Shown piece after piece: positions 1 through 8,849 of a stretch of DNA of 64,000 nucleotides. Origin of the DNA: Pseudomonas sp. GM48. GTDB lineage: Bacteria > Pseudomonadota > Gammaproteobacteria > Pseudomonadales > Pseudomonadaceae. The first letter of the stretch is position 1; each line of letters opens with the position of its first letter. A model generated the notes under the pieces. That model was not told the origin of the DNA, did not search any database, and worked only from the letters and a program-made list of their open reading frames with translations. Both the position numbers and the translations under genes were made by a program. The DNA is taken from positions 62,001 to 126,000 of the forward strand of contig NZ_AKJM01000085.1 of NCBI RefSeq assembly GCF_000282335.1. Direction: 5' to 3'.

Positions 1-2
1 TC

Positions 3-3000
3 GCTGATGCAGCTGCATTGGCGGCCGGCCAAGTGATCCACTGGGCCGGCTTGAAAGCACTGACTCGCAAGGAACTCACGACACTGGGGGTAGCCCTACG
101 CTACATTCATCCGCAATTGACCGAGCCGCGAGAGTTTCTAAGTGCTGCCCAAAGCCTGCTGCTGCGGGACGGCGCCCTGTTTGAACTGACGACGGATGAA
201 CCGCTGATCCAGTTGAGCTATCGACATCAGTATCGACTCGTGAGCGTCGTAGAAATAGACGACCTCATTCAGGAATACCTGGCTCGCCTATGCGCTTTTA
301 CACAACCAGAGCGTAAGCGCATTCCTGCCAAAGGTGCGTTCACGTTGGGGGCAAAGGTCGAAGGCAACTACAAGCTGTTTGAGATCCTTGAGGAGGATCG
401 AGCAGCGCTCCCGCCACAGGGGCAGACCATGCCTATCCCAAATGTGCCACCCCTTGCTCGCGCGAGCTGGAACATTCAGGCCCTGCACACGCTAGCTGAA
501 CAGCTGGATGCAGCGTCGTCGGTGCACAACAGTCACCTAAAAAGCTTACGCAACATCATCTGCAAAGAAGTCGACGTGCAAGCCGATGCTGGGAATTTCT
601 ATCGCGTCAACGCCCCTACAGGCTCGGGCAAAACAGTTTTAATGGTCATGATGGCCGTGGACGCTGCACGCCGAGGTGAGCAAGTGGCAATCGGCGTACC
701 GGGCCTGCTTGAAGTTGAGGCAATGACCGCTGAGATCCGACGAAGTCTGGACATCGTGGCACCCACGCTCACCGTTGCCCCACTGCACGCTGAGAGTCGC
801 ATGGCGGAAATGGCAACAAGGCAATTTGGCGAGAACAATTTGGCGGATCCTTACCGATACGTCTGCTTGTTGAGCGCCTACGCATCTGACGGACAGCCTG
901 TAGCTCGCGGTAGCGAGCCCTGCTTTCGTACGCGGCTGGTAGAAAACCAGGGGGCCGGCGCCGAGCGCTCCTCCAAAATAGATCACTGCCCATTTCTTTT
1001 TAAGTGCGGGAAAACGGCGATGCTGGCTGGCGCGCTGCAGGCCACCATTGTGGTGGTCAACCACGACGCTTTGCTGAGTGCATCGACGAACATCCCGTTG
1101 GAAGACGGCAATCGAATCCGAGGGCGTCGTAGCTACCAGGAGTTACTGCTGCGCACCCGATCAATTTTCCTGGTCGACGAGATCGATGGGCTACTGAGTC
1201 GTGCCATCCAAAGCTGCACTACTGAGCTGGAACTCGGATCAAAACTGCAGAGCACTGCCCTGGCCCGTCTGCATTCCGACGTCCGTCAGCGCTCCGAGGT
1301 TGCAGGCATCAAGAGCACAAAATTGAATAACATCAAGTGGGCGCTCACGTTCACAGCCCAGACACCTGATGAGATTCTGGATCTTCACGCGGAGAAACAT
1401 TTTCAGTGGCCTCGTCATGGCATGAGGTGGCCGCAGTCTGAAGATTCCAGTCTTCAGGCCGCGCTTAAGGTGGACGGTGGCGAGTTGCGATCCCTTTACC
1501 AACTCAATGATCGGTCACTTCCACAACATCTCCATGCCTTGCAGGACAATTTGAGTCACTGGAGCATCAAGACCGGGCTGCAATCGCCAGAAGATGTGCT
1601 CCGACAACTCACCAATATACTGCACGCGTTGCTTACCGCTGACCGACTGAAAACGGGCACCATAATCACGGCGGAACTCAAGGGCGCGCTGGTTCTGCGT
1701 GGCGCCTTGACGCTCATACAGAGCCAAGTTCGTTTGCTTCACCGACACATTCAGGAGCTGATCTGGGCCGACATCCCATACGCTCGCGAGGTACAGAATG
1801 CGCTTGAAGGGCATCCACCCATTTCTCTCAATCGAAACGGCCCGTTGCAACAGCCTGTCTGCGGCTTTAAACATAAGATAGGGGAGCGTGGCGGATCGAC
1901 ACTCCATATCGAAACACTGAAGGGAGACCCGCATGCAACATTGCAGCTTCTTCCCAGCCTCACCTCTCTAGCATTCGCGGGCCATGAGCGGATCTTCATT
2001 GGGTTGTCCGCCACTGCGCATTTCTCTGGAGCCAGTCGCTACGACCTACCGGCCATAGATCTGATCGATGTTCCAGATGCTTCGGGCCAGATTACCTTCA
2101 GGGATTTGCCAACCACAACACGGGTTTCGGGAACCCAAATTCAGGCACGAAAGCAGCAAGTGCGCCAGCTCGCTAAAGAGCTCGCGCTGTGCCTACCTGG
2201 CATGCTCGCCGCGCTCCATGACAATGATCCGACTCGCGCGCGGATCATCCTCGTTACCAACAGTGACGCGGATGCCGAAGTATTGGCTATCGCGCTTCGA
2301 AACGCCCTTAATAACGACCCGCTAGTCAACGTGACCGGCATTATCCAGAACACCACTAGCGGACACGGAAATCTCGGCAAAGGCGTGCTTTGGCTTCGAG
2401 GAAAAGAGGCAGCAAACCGCCTCTCGGATTTTCCAGTCGCTCAGGCAATGCTCCATCATGATCTTCCGATGCTGCTCACCGGAGAGCATCGCGACGCATG
2501 CATACTAGTGAGCGCCCTGTCCCCAATCGCTCGGGGGCACAACATAGTGCATGAAAACGGGCGTTCGGCAGTCGGGAGCATCATTGTATGTGTGCGCCCT
2601 TTACCACCCTCTGATCACCCCGCCGACACCCATGCCCATATTTGCTACGAAAACTGCAAGAAACTGCAGTCGTATGCAACGCCTGGTGAGGCAATGGAGG
2701 CTTCGCGGGCGTTGGCCTACCATAACCTGAACGCAATTCGTAACGCCCTGCCAAGCTTCTCTCATCAGCCAGAGAATGTTCGGCACTACACCATAATGAA
2801 CATCCTTGTGGACATTGCACAGTTGGCAGGTCGGGGGCGGCGCGGTGAAACTTCAATCACGTGCTTTTTTGCGGATGCAGCTTTTTTTGAAGGCACGAGC
2901 ACTTGGGCCACCCTCCTCGACGCCAGTGTGTGCTTGATGAGGAAAGATGGTGAATGGGACGACTTTCGCAGGGAGCATGCCGGCATCGCTACAGCCATGG

Positions 3001-3035
3001 AAAATTACATCTTGTTATCACGCAAGGAGAGCTAA
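3..3035 (+). CDS. DinG/XPD-like helicase of a pPIWI-RE system, 5' end outside window
   Basis: A superfamily 2 helicase of the DinG/XPD type, expected to unwind DNA for the pPIWI-RE protein that follows. Counting from the TTG at 18, the Walker A box APTGSGKT is at about residues 199-206, the Walker B/DEAD-like box LVDEID at about 386-391, the VVNHDALL segment typical of DinG/XPD proteins follows a cysteine cluster (EPC, DHC, KCG) that could hold the family's 4Fe-4S cluster, and motif VI is QLAGRGRR near 935. The frame is open through the TTG to the window edge (Ala-Asp-Ala-Ala-Ala before it), so the true start is probably upstream and the gene is partial. Its stop overlaps the next start (TAATG), which shows translational coupling. 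Known pPIWI-RE loci pair such a helicase with the PIWI protein and often a restriction-type nuclease; that third gene would lie upstream. Confidence 0.8.
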   Translation, partial: ADAAALAAGQVIHWAGLKALTRKELTTLGVALRYIHPQLTEPREFLSAAQSLLLRDGALFELTTDEPLIQLSYRHQYRLVSVVEIDDLIQEYLARLCAFTQPERKRIPAKGAFTLGAKVEGNYKLFEILEEDRAALPPQGQTMPIPNVPPLARASWNIQALHTLAEQLDAASSVHNSHLKSLRNIICKEVDVQADAGNFYRVNAPTGSGKTVLMVMMAVDAARRGEQVAIGVPGLLEVEAMTAEIRRSLDIVAPTLTVAPLHAESRMAEMATRQFGENNLADPYRYVCLLSAYASDGQPVARGSEPCFRTRLVENQGAGAERSSKIDHCPFLFKCGKTAMLAGALQATIVVVNHDALLSASTNIPLEDGNRIRGRRSYQELLLRTRSIFLVDEIDGLLSRAIQSCTTELELGSKLQSTALARLHSDVRQRSEVAGIKSTKLNNIKWALTFTAQTPDEILDLHAEKHFQWPRHGMRWPQSEDSSLQAALKVDGGELRSLYQLNDRSLPQHLHALQDNLSHWSIKTGLQSPEDVLRQLTNILHALLTADRLKTGTIITAELKGALVLRGALTLIQSQVRLLHRHIQELIWADIPYAREVQNALEGHPPISLNRNGPLQQPVCGFKHKIGERGGSTLHIETLKGDPHATLQLLPSLTSLAFAGHERIFIGLSATAHFSGASRYDLPAIDLIDVPDASGQITFRDLPTTTRVSGTQIQARKQQVRQLAKELALCLPGMLAALHDNDPTRARIILVTNSDADAEVLAIALRNALNNDPLVNVTGIIQNTTSGHGNLGKGVLWLRGKEAANRLSDFPVAQAMLHHDLPMLLTGEHRDACILVSALSPIARGHNIVHENGRSAVGSIIVCVRPLPPSDHPADTHAHICYENCKKLQSYATPGEAMEASRALAYHNLNAIRNALPSFSHQPENVRHYTIMNILVDIAQLAGRGRRGETSITCFFADAAFFEGTSTWATLLDASVCLMRKDGEWDDFRREHAGIATAMENYILLSRKES

Positions 3036-5368
3036 TGAATACAGTACTACGCACCAATCTGTTTCGTTTCGATCCTGCCCAACTGGGACACGCCTATCAG
3101 GCAGTGCTCGATCGCTCCTTTTACGATGCCTGGTATGCACTCAAGGCGATCCTTCCAAATGCTGATAAAAACCTTCCAACGCGTGGGCTTGAGGAACTGC
3201 TTGCAGCGTTGTCCCATGGGCCGGTGAAAGTTCAAGCGCGCCCGAGCGCCGAGGGCCGAGTACCGGCGATTCTGCTTCTTAACCGGATCTCGACTGAAAG
3301 GTTGAATGAGGCTTTCGAGGTATGGGCATCGGAAGTGCTCAAGGAGCATCAGGTGCGTCTCCCGGATTTGGCGAAGCGTCTGGTTGTCCAGGATGTGATC
3401 GATCTCGATGCTGCCGCCCTTTTTACTGAAGATACGACATTGCCGAGCGCCTATATCGTCGTACCTTGGCTAGCAGGCCAACTGCTGGCCGCAAAGCCAC
3501 TGCAGGCACAGGCGGATGTTCCGGTGAAACTGACGCCGGCGGCGGACTATCGCCATGATCGGGGTGGTATGACGTTGCTGACCTGGGAGAACCCGATTGT
3601 CGCGCCGAATCAATCCGCTATTGCCCACCATGTGCTAGATCTGAAGCTATCTTTGCTCCATGGACGACACAAGCCTTATCTAGACCTGCGAGTACACGTC
3701 AACCGGGTCATGCCAAGTTGGGTGGGACAGAAGAAGCACGCTTGGGTGAATACCGGCAGCAGCGTTGTTTGCTGCAAGGTCAGGACACTGCCCCCTGTGG
3801 ACGGCAAGTTCGTGACGGAGTATGTGCATCCTACCAGTCGACTTTTAGGTTATCTCGGGGCGGAGCCCCTTCCTGCGATCATTGAGGGTGACATTCCAAT
3901 AAGCAGCAAGATCAGGCCTATTCACGCCTCTACTCCTTCCTTTGCCGAAATTGGCGCCGGCGCCGGCCCTATCTTTTTTGACCAAGCAAGCTTTCACGTG
4001 GCTGAATGCATACCGGGTGCTGAGCCGATGCTCGCCGAGCAAACAATCAGGAGCTTCATTCGCCAGAAGACAGCGCCGGTCGAGCCGCTTTCCATCAAGG
4101 TGATGGTGCTTGCTGCCTCCTCTAATCTTTTGATGCGCCTTCACAATGCCGCAAAGGCGGTGGGCAAGGTCAGTGGTTTTTTCAAGAAGGCGCCAGCGCC
4201 GACGTTTGTGCTAGGAAGGCTATCGGTCGCAGATGCGAGTCATTGGCTCCTGAACCCTTGCAAAGATAATCAGGGGCTTGCGCAGTGGTTTGCAGAGCAG
4301 GTATTACCTGAAGTGCTGCGCAGTGGGGTCAAGGTTGTGATCGTGGAAACGACGCCTGATGTGGCTAAGAAGTCTGATTTTGATCCCAAACACAAGCTGC
4401 GCAGTCTGTTCGCCCTGCATGGCATCAGAACGCAGTTTATCTTCCACCCTCGCGCTGTTCCCAAACGTCGTTCAACGGGCAAACCTGACCAAGACCATCC
4501 CGCCACGAATGCGTTGATCGACACGATTCGGCTACACGGTCTAATTCCCTTGCCGTTGCCGCAGTGCAAGGCGGTGCCGCCGGACAGCGTCATTCTGTCT
4601 ATATATCTGGAGCGCGTCTCCATCAAAGGGCCGGCAAATCTTCCGCTCATCACTCGGCTGCAGACAGGTTCACAACGCCCCGAGGTATTTTGGTTTAGCG
4701 ATAGAACGAAAACGATCGGCCGGTGGTACCCCTACGAAGAAGCGATTGCGCACATTCACAGTACTCCGGAGCTCCTCAGCGACTCCGAGGTGACAAAGCT
4801 GGTCAGTCAGACATTCCTCTCGCCGACGCCGCTTCCCGGTCAACCGCTGATTGTCTGCCTCGACAAGAACCTGTCCTCGATTTACAGAGGGCTGCAGGAC
4901 ACCCTGGGCGGTGGGCTGCCGCCGGTACCAGAAGATGCTGCGATAGTCCGGGTGCGCTCAGATACGAACAGCGCGCTGATGACGGGCAACCATTCAGCTT
5001 CACCTCACCGCCCAGTTCATATTGGAAATCACGTCGGGCTCTACCGAGCGCAGGACGACGCCCGCGTCCATTACTTTGTGGCACCTTCCAAGGTATTCAA
5101 CAAGGAGCGTTCACACCGTGATGCGAACCGCTACACAACTGAGTATGGGATGGATAAGCCATGGCATCAGCTCGGGGTCACTGAGCTGCTCGTTATGCAG
5201 GTGGGATGCTTCAAGGGTGAATCTGCGGTAGCTGAACAGATTGGGTTGCTGTGCCGGCACGCGCCTTTATGGGACTGGTATCTTCGGTTGCCGGGGCCGA
5301 TGCATCTTGGCAAGAAAATTGGAGCTGACCATCCTCTCGTTGAGACGTTGCGCAGTTCAATAAGCTAA
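3035..5368 (+). CDS. pPIWI-RE family protein (Argonaute/PIWI-like)
   Basis: A 777-residue protein I recognise as pPIWI-RE, a prokaryotic PIWI family with an RNase H-fold C-terminal domain and signature Arg and Glu residues, predicted to use a nucleic-acid guide against invading DNA or R-loops. Supporting segments are the module around DRGGMTLLTWENP (residues about 180-195) and the C-terminal stretch from VRVRSDTNS through YRAQDDARVHYFVAPSK to the helical end with ELLVMQ and HAPLWDWYLRLP. I did not assign individual catalytic residues. The start ATG at 3035 overlaps the helicase stop and has AAGGAGA at 3024-3030; the longer upstream reading frame is not needed. With the helicase it forms the minimal two-gene core described by Burroughs, Iyer and Aravind. 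The family call comes from remembered sequence style and context and would need a profile search to be firm. Confidence 0.78.
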   Translation: MNTVLRTNLFRFDPAQLGHAYQAVLDRSFYDAWYALKAILPNADKNLPTRGLEELLAALSHGPVKVQARPSAEGRVPAILLLNRISTERLNEAFEVWASEVLKEHQVRLPDLAKRLVVQDVIDLDAAALFTEDTTLPSAYIVVPWLAGQLLAAKPLQAQADVPVKLTPAADYRHDRGGMTLLTWENPIVAPNQSAIAHHVLDLKLSLLHGRHKPYLDLRVHVNRVMPSWVGQKKHAWVNTGSSVVCCKVRTLPPVDGKFVTEYVHPTSRLLGYLGAEPLPAIIEGDIPISSKIRPIHASTPSFAEIGAGAGPIFFDQASFHVAECIPGAEPMLAEQTIRSFIRQKTAPVEPLSIKVMVLAASSNLLMRLHNAAKAVGKVSGFFKKAPAPTFVLGRLSVADASHWLLNPCKDNQGLAQWFAEQVLPEVLRSGVKVVIVETTPDVAKKSDFDPKHKLRSLFALHGIRTQFIFHPRAVPKRRSTGKPDQDHPATNALIDTIRLHGLIPLPLPQCKAVPPDSVILSIYLERVSIKGPANLPLITRLQTGSQRPEVFWFSDRTKTIGRWYPYEEAIAHIHSTPELLSDSEVTKLVSQTFLSPTPLPGQPLIVCLDKNLSSIYRGLQDTLGGGLPPVPEDAAIVRVRSDTNSALMTGNHSASPHRPVHIGNHVGLYRAQDDARVHYFVAPSKVFNKERSHRDANRYTTEYGMDKPWHQLGVTELLVMQVGCFKGESAVAEQIGLLCRHAPLWDWYLRLPGPMHLGKKIGADHPLVETLRSSIS

Positions 5369-5602
5369 GGGGCATAACGATAGGGAAACGCCTGTCCTGG
5401 TCAATCACCCGTTGTGTCGCGGCGTACCTAAATTGCATCATGCAGATGCTTCATGATCATGGGAACGTCGATGATCCTCAATGATGCACAGTGCGGTGTG
5501 GCGGCTTGCTCTGCTCTCTCGTTTTTTGATCCTTTCCCAATGCCGCATCGGATCAATTGCTCGGTGTAACCTGAACGGACTCTAAGTAAGGTCTTCCCAG
5601 CC

Positions 5603-5932
5603 ATGAGCATCCAAGACAAGCTTCTTCACCTCCAAGTAATCCAAAACCTTATTGCGCCATACCGCTACCTCTATTGCGTAGATCTCGAGGCAACCTGTGA
5701 TGAAGTTGGTGAGTCGGAATCATCAAGGCCGCTTGCAGTCGTCCCAGCTCAGATGGAAACGATCGAAATTGGCTTGGTGGTGATCGATCTGGAAACGCTT
5801 GAGATCGTCAGTGAGTTCCAGCGTTTCGTTCGCCCTCTGATCACCCCTACCCTGACCGATTTCTGCAAAGAGCTCACATCCATTCAACAAACGGATGTAG
5901 ACAGTTCAGGAACCTATGTGGAGGTTGGCTAG
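5603..5932 (+). pseudogene. truncated DEDDh exonuclease, paralog of 7605-8222
   Basis: This reading frame matches the first 109 residues of the intact exonuclease at 7605-8222 closely (same YLYCVDLEATCDEV motif I with the catalytic Asp and Glu) but stops right after EVG, where the intact protein continues EVGDELRTF. The second half with the remaining catalytic Asp and the HxxxxD motif is missing, so it cannot be a complete nuclease. Even the start context is shared (CCATGAGCATxxAA). It is read as a remnant of a duplicated or replaced cassette rather than as a functional gene. Confidence 0.75.
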
Positions 5933-5999
5933 GAGAACCTGATGGGGTGTATTCGTGAGTCTCATTTGTCAGAGGATCAATTAGTCCGCCTGACGGATC

Positions 6000-6494
6000 T
6001 CACATAAGAACGCCCTTCTCCAGCTGGTAGATAATATCGAAGACAGCATTCGTCTCCACTATCGTCCCCAGCATGTCGAGTGGACACCTCGATCCGAGTC
6101 CTCGAACCGGTGAGCTCATCAATTTCGTTGCTGCGGCCTTATCGTTTTCGAGGAGGGAAAGGGCTTTCTCAAATACAGCTACCAATGCGACGAGGCGGTC
6201 GCTTTCTACTGCGTTGAACCGCCCTACTTTCGCTCTACGCGCCAACGTTGAGGGTGCTATGCAAATAGCCTTGGTGATAACCCCGGGCTGCATCTGCAAG
6301 AGGCTTGCTATCCGCTCGAGGTATTCGAAAGGCAGTCCTTCATGAACGAGGTCATGAAGCCTGGTGCCGCGTGATGGCAGACCATCGCTCTGCGATCGCC
6401 GTTGCTGTGTGGTCAACGTCATTAAAATTGGTTCTAACACCTTGAAAGCCAAAACCGTTGCCCCCAAGGTAGTTTCAGTACCTCTCCCCATCAT
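6000..6494 (-). CDS. orphan ParS/MbcA-type antitoxin-like protein (DUF2384-like)
   Basis: About 164 residues. The C-terminal half (LVALVAVFEKALSLLENDKAAATKLMSSPVRGLGSRCPLDML...) has the pattern of the DUF2384 toxin-binding domain found in Xre/MbcA/ParS antitoxins, preceded by a helical DNA-binding-like region with ICIAPSTLARRA. Such antitoxins normally precede a RES-domain toxin that degrades NAD. No RES gene follows here: the next DNA is the truncated exonuclease on the opposite strand. The start is uncertain; two ATGs at 6494 and 6491 are the best candidates, and a GTG at 6512 is also open. It faces the nuclease-like gene at 6513 head-to-head with only about 18 bases between starts. Close paralogs lie at 20902-21363 and, broken, at 36918-37049. 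Confidence 0.65.
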   Translation of the reverse strand: MMGRGTETTLGATVLAFKVLEPILMTLTTQQRRSQSDGLPSRGTRLHDLVHEGLPFEYLERIASLLQMQPGVITKAICIAPSTLARRAKVGRFNAVESDRLVALVAVFEKALSLLENDKAAATKLMSSPVRGLGSRCPLDMLGTIVETNAVFDIIYQLEKGVLM

Positions 6495-6512
6495 TTTTTT
6501 GAACAGGCACAC

Positions 6513-7436
6513 ATGCTCACATCTGATATGCGCTTCAAACTAGGTTCGGTTGAAATTGACGGTACCGCCGCTAATTTCTACCAGTGGGCACTATCCAATC
6601 CCAAGTACCCATTGATCAGAGGTGTTCTGGTGGAGTACATGCTCAGTACCTACATCCGATCACACGGAAACAGGATCGCTAAGCCTGCGATCAACGAATT
6701 GACTCATGAGAAGGCAGACGGGCAAAGTTATAAAGACTCGCTGGACGATGATAACCAGTCCCAACGCCATGGTGATTTCACTGATTTGCAGCTGCATTGG
6801 GGCTTGCACTTTGAACTGAAAAGTACCGTCCGCGATGCCCGAAGCTATATTGCAAAAACAAGATTCTACGACCCTATCCATTATCACAGTTCATCTAGAA
6901 AAGAATTTGTCTGTCCTTTTTACATTTTTTTTGAGATGGCCCGACCGCCTGAGGTGATCGGCAACACCCTTGTTTTCGAAGAGCTGGCCGTTTACGTCAT
7001 CAAAGGTGAAGACTTGGAACGGCTTGAGCACACAGCCAGAAAGGGTGTGAGCTACAAGACGATCTTCAATAGCGATCTTACTGTCCAGTGTCGCATTGAG
7101 GATCTGCCTCAAACGCTAGAGGAATTGGTGGTTGCACGCGTAAAGAGCGTACAAGAGAAGCTTACGCCGGGATGGAAGATTCCTCTTGGCCATGGAAACG
7201 TATTGTGGCCGCTGGCTCTCGAGGTTGACGGAAACGTTCAGGCTGGCTATTGGAACCGTCTAAACCACAGGCTCTTCGAAGACATGACCAAAAACGTTTG
7301 GAAGGATGGTATCAAGCCGTCTTGGCGGGACTGGGAGGCGGCAGGGTTCCATTACGCTGTACAGCCGTCAAAAAAGATTAAGCCGACAAAACTACGGAAA
7401 AGCTCGGTGAAAGGCGTCGCGCCGACAGTACCATAG
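6513..7436 (+). CDS. putative PD-(D/E)XK-type restriction endonuclease
   Basis: A 307-residue protein without a family name I can give. Residues about 86-104 read RHGDFTDLQLHWGLHFELKST, which fits a PD-(D/E)XK nuclease core (Asp-91, Glu-101, Lys-103) with the preceding GD as an alternative acidic position. The rest is mixed alpha/beta without membrane segments and ends in a lysine-rich tail. The position next to defence genes and head-to-head with a ParS-like antitoxin suggests restriction or toxin activity, but that is inference. The first ATG at 6513 has no good ribosome binding site; the ATG at 6528 is an alternative. A copy of the recurring GCCCGAAGGA element begins right after the stop. 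Confidence 0.5.
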   Translation: MLTSDMRFKLGSVEIDGTAANFYQWALSNPKYPLIRGVLVEYMLSTYIRSHGNRIAKPAINELTHEKADGQSYKDSLDDDNQSQRHGDFTDLQLHWGLHFELKSTVRDARSYIAKTRFYDPIHYHSSSRKEFVCPFYIFFEMARPPEVIGNTLVFEELAVYVIKGEDLERLEHTARKGVSYKTIFNSDLTVQCRIEDLPQTLEELVVARVKSVQEKLTPGWKIPLGHGNVLWPLALEVDGNVQAGYWNRLNHRLFEDMTKNVWKDGIKPSWRDWEAAGFHYAVQPSKKIKPTKLRKSSVKGVAPTVP

Positions 7437-7460
7437 GGTAAGCCCGAAGGAACGATAGCC
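7437..7460 (+). repeat. recurring GCCCGAAGG element, copy a (left arm lost)
   Basis: Directly after the stop of the nuclease-like gene stands TAAGCCCGAAGGAACGATAGCC. It has the right half of the element (GCCCGAAGGnnCGAnnGCC) seen complete at 8228 and 40666, but the left hairpin arm is missing. Confidence 0.5.
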
Positions 7461-7604
7461 AATGAAGCTTTAGCTCAGAAGCCCAAAAATTTGCCTAGCC
7501 TACGCCGGAACAGAAGCAGCACGCTCTCTTATAACTCCGTCAGAACGTGGCTGTATGTACGTGTCGATGTATCTTGAACAGATCAAAGTTAGGACATCCT
7601 TGCC

Positions 7605-8222
7605 ATGAGCATTGAAGCAAAGCTGCTTCACCTTCAAGCCATTCAAAACCTGCTAGCGCCGCATCGCTACCTCTATTGTGTAGACCTTGAGGCAACCTGT
7701 GATGAGGTTGATGAGTCGGAATCACCAAGGCCGCTTGCAGTCGTCCCAACTCAGATGGAAACGATTGAAATTGGCCTAGTGGTAATCGATCTGGAATCGC
7801 TTGAGATCGTCGATGAATTCCAGCGCTTCGTTCGACCTCAGATCAACCCCACCCTTACCGATTTCTGCATAAAGCTGACATCCATTCAACAGCCCGACGT
7901 GGACGGTGCCCAAACCTATCAAGAGGTTGGCGACGAGCTACGAACATTTGCGGCGAGTTATCCAAACGCGGCTTGGGCATCTTGGGGTGACTATGACGCA
8001 AGACAGCTTGAGCGCGGTGCAGGCTTTGCTGCCTGTCCTTCCCTGCTCGAAGGCTTGCCACATTTCAATGCCAGGAAATGGCATGCAGGCTTGTATGACA
8101 ATCGACCGAAATCACTTAAGCAAACGGTAGAGTCATTGGGCTTGGTTTGGCAGGGTACCTATCACCGAGGGATAGACGATGCTAGAAATGTTGCTTCCAT
8201 CGTGAAAGAGATTCTTGGCTGA
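7605..8222 (+). CDS. DEDDh 3'-5' exonuclease, ERI-1/KapD-like
   Basis: A complete 205-residue exonuclease of the DEDDh superfamily, closest in style to the ERI-1/KapD group, which trims RNA or single-stranded DNA 3' ends with two metal ions. Visible motifs: exo I VDLEATCDE near residues 26-34 (Asp and Glu), exo II ASWGDYDARQLE near 125-136, and exo III YHRGIDDARNVASIV near 187-201 (His and Asp). An insertion rich in acidic residues follows motif I. It stands alone between recurring hairpin elements and is about 84% identical in its first half to the truncated copy at 5603. Whether it serves a defence role or housekeeping RNA processing is not shown by the sequence. Confidence 0.8.
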   Translation: MSIEAKLLHLQAIQNLLAPHRYLYCVDLEATCDEVDESESPRPLAVVPTQMETIEIGLVVIDLESLEIVDEFQRFVRPQINPTLTDFCIKLTSIQQPDVDGAQTYQEVGDELRTFAASYPNAAWASWGDYDARQLERGAGFAACPSLLEGLPHFNARKWHAGLYDNRPKSLKQTVESLGLVWQGTYHRGIDDARNVASIVKEILG

Positions 8223-8227
8223 TCGAT

Positions 8228-8261
8228 GAGCCGGGCCTTAAGGCCCGAAGGTGCGATTGCC
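8228..8261 (+). repeat. recurring hairpin element, copy b
   Basis: Six bases after the exonuclease stop: GAGCC, then the palindrome GGGCCTTAAGGCCC, then GAAGGTGCGATTGCC. No T-run follows, so it is not a classical terminator. It is the clearest copy together with 40666-40697. Confidence 0.6.
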
Positions 8262-8436
8262 CTATACAGACTTGGTGCCGCAGCCCAACCATTGGCAAGC
8301 GATGACTCTAGCGAAGGCTGCTCTAAATATAACGTTCCCTTCTATCCGCCTACCAGCTCTGCAGGCCTGACGCGATTGACGCTTAGTAACTCAACATACG
8401 AAGCTACCGACAACAGTGGACTGAGCTGACTTGTCT

Positions 8437-8735
8437 GCTTCCAAACGCTGATAGAGCTCAGCGAGAAGCCTGGCATCAAACAGCGCGTGATGCGGAATCT
8501 AGGAAGAGTGACATAACCGAGGTCATCGCCTTCCCAGGTGCCGGAACAGCTGAATCAAGTTCGTAGGCTTGTTCGTTACGAGGCTCGGTCACTCATGATC
8601 CTACCAGCAAGCTGGCAGGAAACCCCAGTCCTAGTCCTGCGCGCCTGAGCAGATTCCCAGCTTTTCCTCGATATTGTTGAGGTAACCCCTCAGTGCAGCT
8701 TGGGCGTCTGCGAGACACAGGCTAGCGATCACTAG
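8437..8735 (-). pseudogene. remnant of a second exonuclease (paralog of 25674-26171)
   Basis: Read on the minus strand, this stretch aligns base by base, with many gaps and substitutions, to the C-terminal two thirds of the DEDDh-like gene at 25674-26171. Shared anchors on the plus strand are AGCTCAGCGAGnAGCC, the GTGATGCGGAA block and CCTCAGTGCnGCTTGGGC. No open frame survives. The rest of the interval up to 8849 holds no gene I can support, apart from the promoter region of the Gabija operon. Confidence 0.6.
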
Positions 8736-8849
8736 TTGGATTAACAGTATCCAGACAAGAGAAGCTTCGTGCCCCTTCTGCTATTAGTCAGCTACAGTTC
8801 CATGACTTAGGGTGGCTCACTGCCACCGCCTTATCTCAGGGAAGACTCA

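Noticed and set aside
2954..3034. Longer N-terminus for the pPIWI-RE protein
   Set aside because: It would lie inside the helicase gene and lacks a ribosome binding site, whereas the ATG at 3035 has AAGGAGA.
5428..5619. Minus-strand 63-codon gene divergent from the truncated exonuclease
   Set aside because: It overlaps the exonuclease start, and I see no domain or ribosome binding site.
8226..8429. Small plus-strand gene after the exonuclease
   Set aside because: It runs through the hairpin element and has no ribosome binding site or domain.
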